Origin: Microcoleus vaginatus HSN003
GTDB taxonomy: Bacteria > Cyanobacteriota > Cyanobacteriia > Cyanobacteriales > Microcoleaceae
NCBI RefSeq assembly: GCF_022701255.1
Contig: NZ_CP031705.1
Coordinates: 5,518,001 to 5,582,000, forward strand
DNA: 64,000 bases
Direction: 5' to 3'
A program made the translations under genes and the position numbers. The notes beneath the pieces are model-generated. The model was not told the origin of the DNA and ran no database searches. It worked only from the letters and a program-made list of their open reading frames with translations. This document shows positions 7,474 through 15,420 of this stretch, one piece after another (positions within the stretch are counted from its first letter, which is position 1; each line of letters opens with the position of its first letter).

Positions 7474-10236
7474 GTGAATAAAACTGACGAAAAAAATCCC
7501 AGACGAGAAACAATTAGACTTCCAAACACTGCTTTACAAGAAAATATTTTAATGGTGGACGACAATCCAGAAAGCTTGCGACTTGTATCCCGGCTTTTGT
7601 CTAGGCGGGGATATAAAGTGCGGCCGACACGAGATGGCAAATTGGCCCTCAACTTTGCTGTATCGAGTCCACCGGATTTGATTTTGCTGGACATCATGAT
7701 GCCCGGTATGGATGGCTATCAAGTCTGCGAACAGTTAAAAGCGTCTCCGAAAACGAAAGATATTCCTGTGATTTTTATCAGCTCTTTAAATGAAGTTTTT
7801 GATAAGGTCAAAGCTTTTTCGTTGGGGGCGGTAGACTACATTACTAAACCGTTTGAAATAGAAGAAGTCGTGGCCCGCGTCGAAAATCAACTGCTGCTCA
7901 GTCGGCTTTCTAAGGAACTTTTAGCGAAAAATGCGATGCTAGAAGCTGAAATAGAAGAACGCAAGCGGATCGAAGCACAACTACGAGAAAGCCAGCACTG
8001 GCTGTCGGCAGTAATTAAAACGAATCCTAATTTATTGTACGTTTATGATTTGATAGAAGAGAGAAGTCTCTACGTCAACCGCGAAATCTATAGCGATATT
8101 GGCTACACTTTTGAAGAAATACAGGAGATGGCAGCCACATTTATTCCTAAGTTAATACACCCTGACGATATCCCTGCATTCTCAGAACAAAGAAAAAAAA
8201 TTGAGACAGCAAAAGATGGCGAAAGCTTTGATTTTGAATACCGGATACAGCACAAGAATGGTAAATATCGGTGGTTTTGCAGCCGGGAGAGCGTGTTTGC
8301 CAGAACAGCCCAGGGCAAACCTTGGAAAATTCTGGGAACTGCTACTGAAATTAGCGATCGCAAACAAGCAGAACTCGAACTTAAAACAGCTTTAGCTGCT
8401 TTGGAACGGCAAATCAAGCAAAGATTTCTGCTAGAAACAATTACTCTCGAAATCCGCTACAGCTTAAATCAAGAGCAAGTTTTTCACACCGCGACGGCCC
8501 AAATAGGTCGAATTTTTAATACCGATTGCTGCTTGCTTCACACCTACACAGAACACCCACTTCCCCGAATTTTTAATGTCGCTGAGTACAGGAAAACCGC
8601 AGCAAAATCGCTTTTAGATGTAGAAATTCCCGTAGATGGCAATCGTCACACTCAGTTTTTATTGTCCCAAGATCAACCTGTAGTTTATGACGATGTTTTT
8701 GCCGAACCCCTGCTAGAAAACGTCAGAGATTTGTACTGTCAAATAGGTTTGAAGTCGATGATCTCCATCCGCACCTCCTATCAGGGAAAAGCCAACGGAA
8801 TGATATGCTTGCACCAGTACGATCGCCCGCGTCACTGGACACAAGATGAGATCAGATTATTGAAGGCTGTAGCGGCACAGATGGGAATTGCGATCGCTCA
8901 AGCCAATCTTGTCGAACAAGATAAACAACAGCGACTTAAACTTCAACAAAGCGAAGCTAGTCTAGCAGCAGCCCAGAAAATTGCCCATATCGGCAGTTGG
9001 GAATTTGATTTAGTCACCCATAAAATTACTTGGTCAGAAGAAGTATTCCGCATTTTTGGTCTTGACTCAACCGCAACTGAACCGACATCTGCCCAACTTT
9101 TAAAGATGTGTCATCCCGAGGACAGACACTTGTTTCAAAAAAGTGTCACCCTCACTATGTCGCAAGGCATTTCCTACAAAAGAGAGTTCCGATTTTTTCA
9201 TCCTAGCGGTCAAATCATATATGTGGAAGGAAGAGGAGAAGCTGTTTTTAACGAAACCGGGGAAGTAATCAAACTGTTGGGAACAGTAATGGATATTAGC
9301 GATCGCAAACAAGCCGAAGCAGATTTGCTGCTTAGCGAACTGCGAGAACGGGAAAAAGCGCAACAGTTAGAACAAGCTCTGGAATACTTAAAAAATGCTC
9401 AATCCCAGCTCATTCAATCCGAAAAAATGTCAAGTATCGGGCAAATGGTAGCGGGAGTGGCCCACGAAATTAATAACCCTGTCAACTTCATCTACGGCAA
9501 TATTATTCCCGCCAAACAGTACGCTGGCGATTTAATAAAATTGCTCCAGCTCTACCAGCAATACTATCCTGAACCCGTTCCTGAAATAGCCCAAGAATTG
9601 GCAGAAGTCGAGGTGGATTTTATCGCTGAGGATTTTCCGAAAATCATGGCTTCAATGCAAGAAGGTGCGAATCGAATTAAGCAGATAGTGCTGTCTTTGC
9701 GAAACTTTTCCAGACTCGATGAAACCGCTCGCAAAGTAATAGACATTCATGAAGGGATAGAGAGCACTTTGGTGATTTTGCAGCACCGATTGCAGTCACA
9801 GCCAAAACCTCGGGAAATTCAACTTATTAAAAATTACGGCACACTGCCCAAAGTCGAGTGTTATCCGGCTCAATTAAACCAGGTATTTATGAATTTGTTG
9901 TTGAATGCGATCGACGCTGTGGAAGAGTCATCAGCAAACTGTACTTGCAAAGTTAAGCAGATTAGCATTGTTACTGAAGTCAGCCGAGAAAATCAAGTGT
10001 GTGTGCGGATTTCTGACACCGGGCCCGGTATCCGTCCCGAAGTTCAGTCAAGGATATTTGACCCGTTTTTTACTACCAAACCCATCGGCAGTGGGACTGG
10101 TTTGGGGTTGTCGATTAGTTACCAAATTGTTAAAGACACCCACGGCGGTAAGTTGGAGTGTTATTCAGAAGTAGGTCGGGGAACAGAATTTGCGATCACA
10201 CTACCGATTTCGCAAAAGTTAAAAGTTAAAAGTTAG
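7474..10236 (+). CDS. REC-PAS-GAF-PAS hybrid sensor histidine kinase
   Basis: A 920-residue signalling protein. An N-terminal receiver domain (about residues 24-145; acidic pair Asp29/Asp30, phosphoacceptor Asp73 in LLLDIMMPGMDG, Lys125 in ITKPFE) is followed by a coiled linker. Then come a PAS_3-type domain (about 175-300), a GAF domain (about 315-485) and a second PAS (about 505-620). The kinase core carries His664 in VAHEINNP, an N box (FMNLLLNAIDA), G1 (DTGPGI) and the FDPFFTTK...GTGLGLS G2 region. There is no membrane segment, so it is cytosolic. GTG start. No partner regulator is adjacent; the N-terminal REC suggests control by another kinase. The signal is unknown. Confidence 0.93.
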   Translation: MNKTDEKNPRRETIRLPNTALQENILMVDDNPESLRLVSRLLSRRGYKVRPTRDGKLALNFAVSSPPDLILLDIMMPGMDGYQVCEQLKASPKTKDIPVIFISSLNEVFDKVKAFSLGAVDYITKPFEIEEVVARVENQLLLSRLSKELLAKNAMLEAEIEERKRIEAQLRESQHWLSAVIKTNPNLLYVYDLIEERSLYVNREIYSDIGYTFEEIQEMAATFIPKLIHPDDIPAFSEQRKKIETAKDGESFDFEYRIQHKNGKYRWFCSRESVFARTAQGKPWKILGTATEISDRKQAELELKTALAALERQIKQRFLLETITLEIRYSLNQEQVFHTATAQIGRIFNTDCCLLHTYTEHPLPRIFNVAEYRKTAAKSLLDVEIPVDGNRHTQFLLSQDQPVVYDDVFAEPLLENVRDLYCQIGLKSMISIRTSYQGKANGMICLHQYDRPRHWTQDEIRLLKAVAAQMGIAIAQANLVEQDKQQRLKLQQSEASLAAAQKIAHIGSWEFDLVTHKITWSEEVFRIFGLDSTATEPTSAQLLKMCHPEDRHLFQKSVTLTMSQGISYKREFRFFHPSGQIIYVEGRGEAVFNETGEVIKLLGTVMDISDRKQAEADLLLSELREREKAQQLEQALEYLKNAQSQLIQSEKMSSIGQMVAGVAHEINNPVNFIYGNIIPAKQYAGDLIKLLQLYQQYYPEPVPEIAQELAEVEVDFIAEDFPKIMASMQEGANRIKQIVLSLRNFSRLDETARKVIDIHEGIESTLVILQHRLQSQPKPREIQLIKNYGTLPKVECYPAQLNQVFMNLLLNAIDAVEESSANCTCKVKQISIVTEVSRENQVCVRISDTGPGIRPEVQSRIFDPFFTTKPIGSGTGLGLSISYQIVKDTHGGKLECYSEVGRGTEFAITLPISQKLKVKS

Positions 10237-10618
10237 GATAAGCTGTGAAATCATGTGCGGTAAATTAACGATAATTATTGTAGCGGCGGGTTCACCAACA
10301 ATCTAATCTATAAGATAAGCCAGAGATGAGCCGCAACCCGCCCCCACTCTCTGATTGGGAGCAATTCAAGGGAGAGCATATTAATCGTCTATCAGAACCT
10401 ATTTTAGAGTGCGTCATAACCTGATATTTTCACCAGTATTTTATCAAAACGGTTGGTGATTTAGTTTAATCTCATCCTAAGCATGATATAATTAAGAGTT
10501 AGCCTTTTGAGGCTCCAGACGTTGGGCTGCTAAAATTAGTAGTGAATATTACAGTTGCTATTATACAAACTCTGTCAACATACGTCTGCTGTAGCGTCTA
10601 CCACATTTTAACTGAATT
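10237..10618. other. non-coding gap upstream of argZ with inverted repeats
   Basis: No gene is visible in this 382-base gap. It starts with an inverted-repeat block (about 10282-10345, GCGGCGGGTTC facing GAGCCGCAACCCGCC), which may terminate the kinase transcript. It ends with an AT-rich leader that holds a candidate NtcA box (10539-10552) and several TATAAT-like hexamers before argZ. Confidence 0.4.
10539..10552 (+). promoter_or_regulatory. candidate NtcA box upstream of argZ/agrE
   Basis: The sequence GTAGTGAATATTAC fits the NtcA consensus GTA-N8-TAC exactly and lies 66 bases upstream of the arginine dihydrolase start. Nitrogen control of an arginine-catabolic gene would make sense. However, no TAN3T box stands at the usual 22-24 base spacing downstream, and a six-base match of this kind is expected by chance several times per window. 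The call is therefore weak. Confidence 0.25.
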
Positions 10619-12733
10619 ATGACTGACTCAATTCGTTTCCTCATGTGTGCTCCTGACCACTACGATGTGGATTACGTGATTAATCCGTGGATGGAGGGCA
10701 ACGTACACAAATCATCGCGCGATCGCGCCGTCGAACAGTGGGAAAAACTCTACCGCGTCCTCAAAGACAACGCCGTTGTAGACCTCGTACCGCCGGCAAA
10801 AGGCTGGCCGGATATGGTGTTCACCGCCAACGCAGGCTTACTTTTAGGCAATACCTTCGTCCTCAGCCGTTTCTATCACAAAGAACGCCAAGGCGAAGAG
10901 CCCTATTTCAAAGCATGGTTTGAAAGCAAAGGTTTCACCGTGCACGAACTCCCGAAAGACTTGCCGTTTGAGGGCGCTGGCGATGCTTTGCTCGATCGCG
11001 AAGGACGCTGGTTGTGGGCCGGATACGGCTTCCGTTCCGAACTCGACTCGCACCCGTTACTAGCAAAATGGCTCAACATTGAAGTGCTTTCGCTGCGTTT
11101 AGTTGACGAACGTTTCTATCACCTAGACACCTGTTTTTGTCCTCTGACAGGCGGCTATTTGCTCTACTATCCAGCAGCATTTGACTCGTATTCCAACCGC
11201 TTAATTGAAATGCGAGTTGCGCCGGAAAAACGCATTGCCATTGAAGAAGCAGATGCCGCTAACTTTGCCTGCAATGCCGTCAATATTGACAAAGTTGTGG
11301 TAATGAACAAGGTTAGCGAAGCCTTGAAAACGCGCATTACTCAGGCTGGTTTTCAAGTAATTGAAACGCCGATGACCGAATTTCTGAAAGCGGGCGGCGC
11401 CTGTAAGTGTTTGACGCTGCGGGTAACAGAACCGGTGCAAGAAGATCGATCGGCAAACGTGATGGTAGAAAGCCGCACCATTCGCATGGACGGCCACCTC
11501 CTAGATGCCGGTTTAATCAGTCGCGCTTTAGACTTAATTATCGAAAACGGTGGCAGTTTCCAAGTGCTCAATTTCAATTTAGGAGAGCAGCGGCAAAGCA
11601 CGTCATCTGCAGACGTTAAAGTTTCTGCTCCTTCCCATGATGTGATGGAAGAAATCATGGGAATGCTGATTGACTTGGGTGCAGTGCCCCCGCCGCAAGA
11701 GATTTGCGATGCTATTTTAGAGCCGGTAGTGCAAGATGGTGTCGGCCCAGACGACTTTTATGTAAGTACGATTTATCCCACAGAAGTGCGGGTAAATAAC
11801 CAGTGGGTGAAAGTGCAAAATCAGCGGATGGACGGTGCAGTTGCTATTACTGAAACTGCCGATGGCCCGGTGGCTAAGTGCAAATTACTGCGAGATTTAA
11901 AAGTAGGTGAAAAAGTCGTTGTAGATGTAGTGGGTATCCGCACCATCCGCAAAACCGAATCGCGGGAACAGCGCAATTCTCAAGAATTCAGCTTTATGTC
12001 CGGCAGCGTTTCTAGCGAGCGCCGCGTAGAATTGGTAGTAGAACAAGTAGCGTGGGAATTGCGCCAAATTCGCGATCGTGGTGGCAAAGTTGTAGTTACG
12101 GCGGGGCCTGTTGTTATCCACACCGGCGGTGGCGAACATTTAGCACACTTAATTCGCGAAGGTTACGTACAAGCGTTGTTAGGTGGAAATGCGATCGCCG
12201 TTCACGACATGGAACAATCGAATATGGGAACCTCTTTAGGGGTTGACATGAAACGTGGCGTAGCTGTGCGCGGCGGACACCGCCATCACTTGAAAATAAT
12301 TAACACTGTGCGGCGTTACGGGAGTATTGCAAAAGCTGTTGAAGCAGGCCTGGTTACTAACGGTGTGATGTATGAGTGCGTAAAGAACAATATACCGTTT
12401 TCCCTAGCAGGTTCGATCCGCGATGACGGCCCACTTCCCGACACGCAAATGGATTTAGTTAAGGCTCAAGAAGAATATACTGAGCTGTTACGCGGTGCGG
12501 ATATGGTGTTAATGCTGTCGTCTATGCTGCACTCAATTGGTGTGGGAAATATGACGCCGGCTGGTGTGAAGATGGTCTGTGTGGACATTAATCCGGCGGT
12601 GGTGACGAAATTGAGCGATCGGGGTTCGATCGAATCTACTGGAGTTGTTACCGATGTGGGATTGTTCCTAAGTTTGTTGGTGAATCAATTGGATAAATTG
12701 ACTAGCCGTCATCATGTAACTCAATCTGTTTAG
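10619..12733 (+). CDS. argZ: bifunctional arginine dihydrolase / ornithine cyclodeaminase (ArgZ/AgrE type)
   Basis: A 704-residue two-domain enzyme of cyanobacterial arginine catabolism. The N-terminal guanidine-modifying-enzyme fold (about 1-275) hydrolyses arginine to ornithine with release of ammonia and CO2. Visible active-site residues are Asn71 (VFTANAG), His168 (FYHLDTCF) and the nucleophile Cys264 (GGACKCLTL), the latter two matching the positions known for Synechocystis ArgZ. The C-terminal region (about 280-690) is the LOR/SDH-related domain that in Anabaena AgrE converts ornithine to proline; it contains the Gly-rich GGNAIAVHDMEQSN segment. The enzyme belongs to the ornithine-ammonia cycle and cyanophycin turnover. 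It stands alone on the plus strand. Confidence 0.93.
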   Translation: MTDSIRFLMCAPDHYDVDYVINPWMEGNVHKSSRDRAVEQWEKLYRVLKDNAVVDLVPPAKGWPDMVFTANAGLLLGNTFVLSRFYHKERQGEEPYFKAWFESKGFTVHELPKDLPFEGAGDALLDREGRWLWAGYGFRSELDSHPLLAKWLNIEVLSLRLVDERFYHLDTCFCPLTGGYLLYYPAAFDSYSNRLIEMRVAPEKRIAIEEADAANFACNAVNIDKVVVMNKVSEALKTRITQAGFQVIETPMTEFLKAGGACKCLTLRVTEPVQEDRSANVMVESRTIRMDGHLLDAGLISRALDLIIENGGSFQVLNFNLGEQRQSTSSADVKVSAPSHDVMEEIMGMLIDLGAVPPPQEICDAILEPVVQDGVGPDDFYVSTIYPTEVRVNNQWVKVQNQRMDGAVAITETADGPVAKCKLLRDLKVGEKVVVDVVGIRTIRKTESREQRNSQEFSFMSGSVSSERRVELVVEQVAWELRQIRDRGGKVVVTAGPVVIHTGGGEHLAHLIREGYVQALLGGNAIAVHDMEQSNMGTSLGVDMKRGVAVRGGHRHHLKIINTVRRYGSIAKAVEAGLVTNGVMYECVKNNIPFSLAGSIRDDGPLPDTQMDLVKAQEEYTELLRGADMVLMLSSMLHSIGVGNMTPAGVKMVCVDINPAVVTKLSDRGSIESTGVVTDVGLFLSLLVNQLDKLTSRHHVTQSV

Positions 12734-12790
12734 ATTCGGCGGTTGAAACCGCGTCTATACAAACGAAGTCCGCCTGCGCGGACTGAAGAA
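12734..12790. repeat. dispersed repeat (CGGCGGTTGAAACCGC ... GTCCGC...GCGGAC)
   Basis: Immediately after the argZ stop comes CGGCGGTTGAAACCGC, then a short spacer with ACAAACGAAGTCCGCC and a GCGCGGACTGAAGA end. Nearly the same unit is found at 32895-32951 and, partly, at 38940-38990 and 4330-4420. The nested short palindromes suggest a transcribed hairpin. It is a multicopy intergenic repeat of unknown function. Confidence 0.65.
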
Positions 12791-12934
12791 TAGAGGCTGG
12801 TAGGGTACGCATTGCGTACCTTACAGAGCCGATAATAATGCTCATTATCATCGCTCAAAATGCGCCCCAATAAATTGAGCGATCGCCCTTTCGATCGCCG
12901 TTTTCTCCTGCAGACGATGTAATTTCTAAATTAG

Positions 12935-14323
12935 CCCTCTTTTGTCACTCTACGCAGAGGAAAACTTGCCATAAGGGATATTGAGGTTTTGAAAAATTGA
13001 ACGAGTTAAATTATTGACAAGCATTTGAAGCTTAAAAAAGCCCTCGGATAACTTAGGAACAGTAAAAACTTGTAGCCAAGGTTTAATAAAGTTAAATAGT
13101 ACAAATGGTTGAAGTATTAAACGGAGGTTGTTAAGAATATTCTTCCACCCCTTTCCTTTATCCCACCAAGGATGTGATGAAAAATTAGATTCAGATTGTG
13201 GTGGTAATTTTAGCAGTTGTTCAGAGTGGAGGCTAACCATCAAATAAGCGCTAAAAATAATTTCCCACCATTTTTCTATTTGTGGATAATTAGTTAAGCG
13301 AAAATCTGCCCATCCTAATTCGTTTTTACTTTGCTTCAAACCATATTCTACCCAAGTTCTTAAACCATAAAAATTACCTACTTCTCTGGGTGTAATGTTG
13401 GGAAATTTACTCATTACATACCAAGTAGTGTTTTTGGGAAGCTCCTCTTTATCAGTTGTGATTTGACAATATTTAATTTCCGGATTATCACCACAAATAA
13501 TCTCTCTTATATATCTGTCTTCCGAGCTTAAATCAGAGAAGACACGTTTGAATCTTTGCCACTCTGAATATTTGACTTTCGCGTCTGTAACTCCCCATGC
13601 TTTGTGGTTAGAGCGAATTGCCACAATAAAATTTAGATTCAATTCATCTAGTATTTGAATAAAATTTTTACTGCTCTCTCCGTATAAACTATCTGCTAGG
13701 ACAAGATTAAATTTAAATCCCATCGCACGCAATTGTTTGATCATTTTCGCTGCAATTTCAGGTTTAGTTAGGTATTGATCTCCTGGTTGCAGTCTTTCTC
13801 TAGGTTTATAAACTTCAAATAATAGAGGAAAAGTCATGCCAGATAAAACACCATACGCTGTAACTGCAACGATACCATTATCTGTTTTACCTAAATTTCC
13901 AATGTACTGTCGTTTTACATAATCAGTCGCATCCCCCTTTTTTTTATCTCCGGTTTCATCAATTATTAGTACTATTGGGCGCCCTTGAAGTACATATAAT
14001 ATTAATTCTAATCGTTGCTGACTTAATTCTTGTACATCCCAAGGTGATTGTGTTAAAAAATGGTGTAATCCTTGATGATTATCTAGCCCTATAACTTTCG
14101 CTATTGATGGTAGTGTTTTGCGTTTTATGTCCGATATCATACCGATATGTAAGTACTTAAAAGCTTCAAAGCTCCTAACTTCTGGAAATATGTTTTGGTA
14201 AATTTGACAGTATTCATCTATAAATTTGACTGTGGGTACTGGTTTACGAGGCTCTACCATAGGACTGGCAATGCTTTTGGGGTGTGTCACTGCTTATACT
14301 ACCACGAGAGTGACAAAAGACGG
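12935..14323. mobile_element. IS701-family insertion sequence with TTAG target duplication
   Basis: The element is 1389 bp. Its ends are CCCTCTTTTGTCACTCT (12935-12951) and, inverted, CCGTCTTTTGTCACTCT (14307-14323), a 17-bp terminal repeat with one mismatch. It is flanked by TTAG at 12931-12934 and 14324-14327, the four-base YTAG duplication typical of IS701 elements. It encodes one intact transposase. It has inserted into the 3' end of the minus-strand gene at 14299-15420, whose present C-terminus is read from the IS end. The element appears recent and possibly active. Confidence 0.92.
12950..14290 (-). CDS. IS701-family transposase (DDE)
   Basis: A 446-residue transposase filling the IS701 element. 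The DDE catalytic residues are visible as Asp111 in LIIDETGDKKKG, Asp200 in LVLADSLYG and Glu315 in WVEYGLKQSKNELGWAD. The length is normal for the family and no frameshift or internal stop is seen, so it should be functional. The start at 14290 lies 33 bases inside the right terminal repeat. Confidence 0.93.
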   Translation of the reverse strand: MTHPKSIASPMVEPRKPVPTVKFIDEYCQIYQNIFPEVRSFEAFKYLHIGMISDIKRKTLPSIAKVIGLDNHQGLHHFLTQSPWDVQELSQQRLELILYVLQGRPIVLIIDETGDKKKGDATDYVKRQYIGNLGKTDNGIVAVTAYGVLSGMTFPLLFEVYKPRERLQPGDQYLTKPEIAAKMIKQLRAMGFKFNLVLADSLYGESSKNFIQILDELNLNFIVAIRSNHKAWGVTDAKVKYSEWQRFKRVFSDLSSEDRYIREIICGDNPEIKYCQITTDKEELPKNTTWYVMSKFPNITPREVGNFYGLRTWVEYGLKQSKNELGWADFRLTNYPQIEKWWEIIFSAYLMVSLHSEQLLKLPPQSESNFSSHPWWDKGKGWKNILNNLRLILQPFVLFNFIKPWLQVFTVPKLSEGFFKLQMLVNNLTRSIFQNLNIPYGKFSSA

Positions 14324-15420
14324 TTAGGGGCGGTGACGGGAGACAAATCGCCCGGTAAAGACCTAATTCGCAACTCATTTAGCAAAGCATTAATATTGTT
14401 CGGCTCAGCATCCAGAATGCTTGCCAGCGGCAGCAGATTTTGCACTGCATATTCGCCGAGTCGAGCATTAATACTCTCTGCTAAATAGCAGAGCATAATG
14501 TATCTGCTACTGCTACTGATAATATGAAATATTTTATTCAACTCATCAAAGTATTGAGTCCCCGGTATAGATGCCGCGATTTGGGTTTCACCCTTCCAGA
14601 ATAAATCTACATGAATTTGACTAGCTGGCGAAACTTTAGCCTTGGCAATCCAGATGATATCGAGGATTGGTTCAGAGTCGCGCTCGTGGAAAATCAGCCG
14701 CTTTAAACCCGATAGAAATTCTGGGGAATTTAGCGTATTTTGCCATTCTAGACACCAATCATTACTTTTAGCATTTAGGGCATTTTTTACCGTCGTCGGA
14801 CGTTCAATCACATCTTTTAATAAAGAAAGACTTCCCGCAGCTTGGGCAAATTTTGGGGAGATTTGCTGGTGCAGTATCTGGTTGGGATCAATGTAATCTT
14901 TGCGCCAAGGTGCGTCCGGGATGAGAACTTCACAGGCGGGAGCAAGTGTGATGTTAGCAGTAAGTATCGGTGGGTTTTTAACTGTGCAGCCTTCTAATGA
15001 CTGTTGAGATTCTAGACGGCCGATGACCTCGATCGCAGAGTTTTTATCTGCTGCGTTTAAAGGTGTGTTGCTGTACTCTGCTGCTAATTCTTCGAGAAAA
15101 TCTAGGTAATCTTGCACAACAGGCGATATCCCTTGCCCTAAAAGCTGATAGACTTCGGAAAATGGATTAGAAACCGCTATAGTTGTGCGGCGGTTGCCGA
15201 AAAAAGGCACGTCATCCAAAAAAGCGTATTTTGGCCGCCAAAACTTACCCCTAGACTCATCCCACAGACATTGACGGTGAGCAAAGCGCTTTTGAATTTG
15301 CTGGCGTTGTTCGCTGGAAATACTGCCTTGGATGAAAGTATCATCGAGATACTTGTAAATTGCCTTTACTGATTGTAAATGTGCGTTTAGATCGTCGGAT
15401 GTCGTGATTTCAACTGTCAT
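14299..15420 (-). CDS. partner of sacsin-like ATPase, 3' end replaced by IS701
   Basis: A 373-residue protein whose ATG (15420) overlaps the end of the upstream sacsin-like gene by 11 bases, so the two are co-translated or were once one ORF. I do not recognise a named domain, but the opening (AIYKYLDDTF, WDESRGKFWRPKYAFLDDVPFFG) resembles sacsin-repeat continuation sequence, so it may be a split-off C-terminal part. The last seven residues (RLLSLSW) and the stop are encoded by the IS701 end. Joining the flanks at one TTAG copy restores a frame that reads another 24 residues, ending IYWGAF, with a stop at 12855-12857; the uninterrupted protein would be about 390 residues. Function may be little affected by the exchange. 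Confidence 0.7.
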   Translation of the reverse strand: MTVEITTSDDLNAHLQSVKAIYKYLDDTFIQGSISSEQRQQIQKRFAHRQCLWDESRGKFWRPKYAFLDDVPFFGNRRTTIAVSNPFSEVYQLLGQGISPVVQDYLDFLEELAAEYSNTPLNAADKNSAIEVIGRLESQQSLEGCTVKNPPILTANITLAPACEVLIPDAPWRKDYIDPNQILHQQISPKFAQAAGSLSLLKDVIERPTTVKNALNAKSNDWCLEWQNTLNSPEFLSGLKRLIFHERDSEPILDIIWIAKAKVSPASQIHVDLFWKGETQIAASIPGTQYFDELNKIFHIISSSSRYIMLCYLAESINARLGEYAVQNLLPLASILDAEPNNINALLNELRIRSLPGDLSPVTAPNRLLSLSW

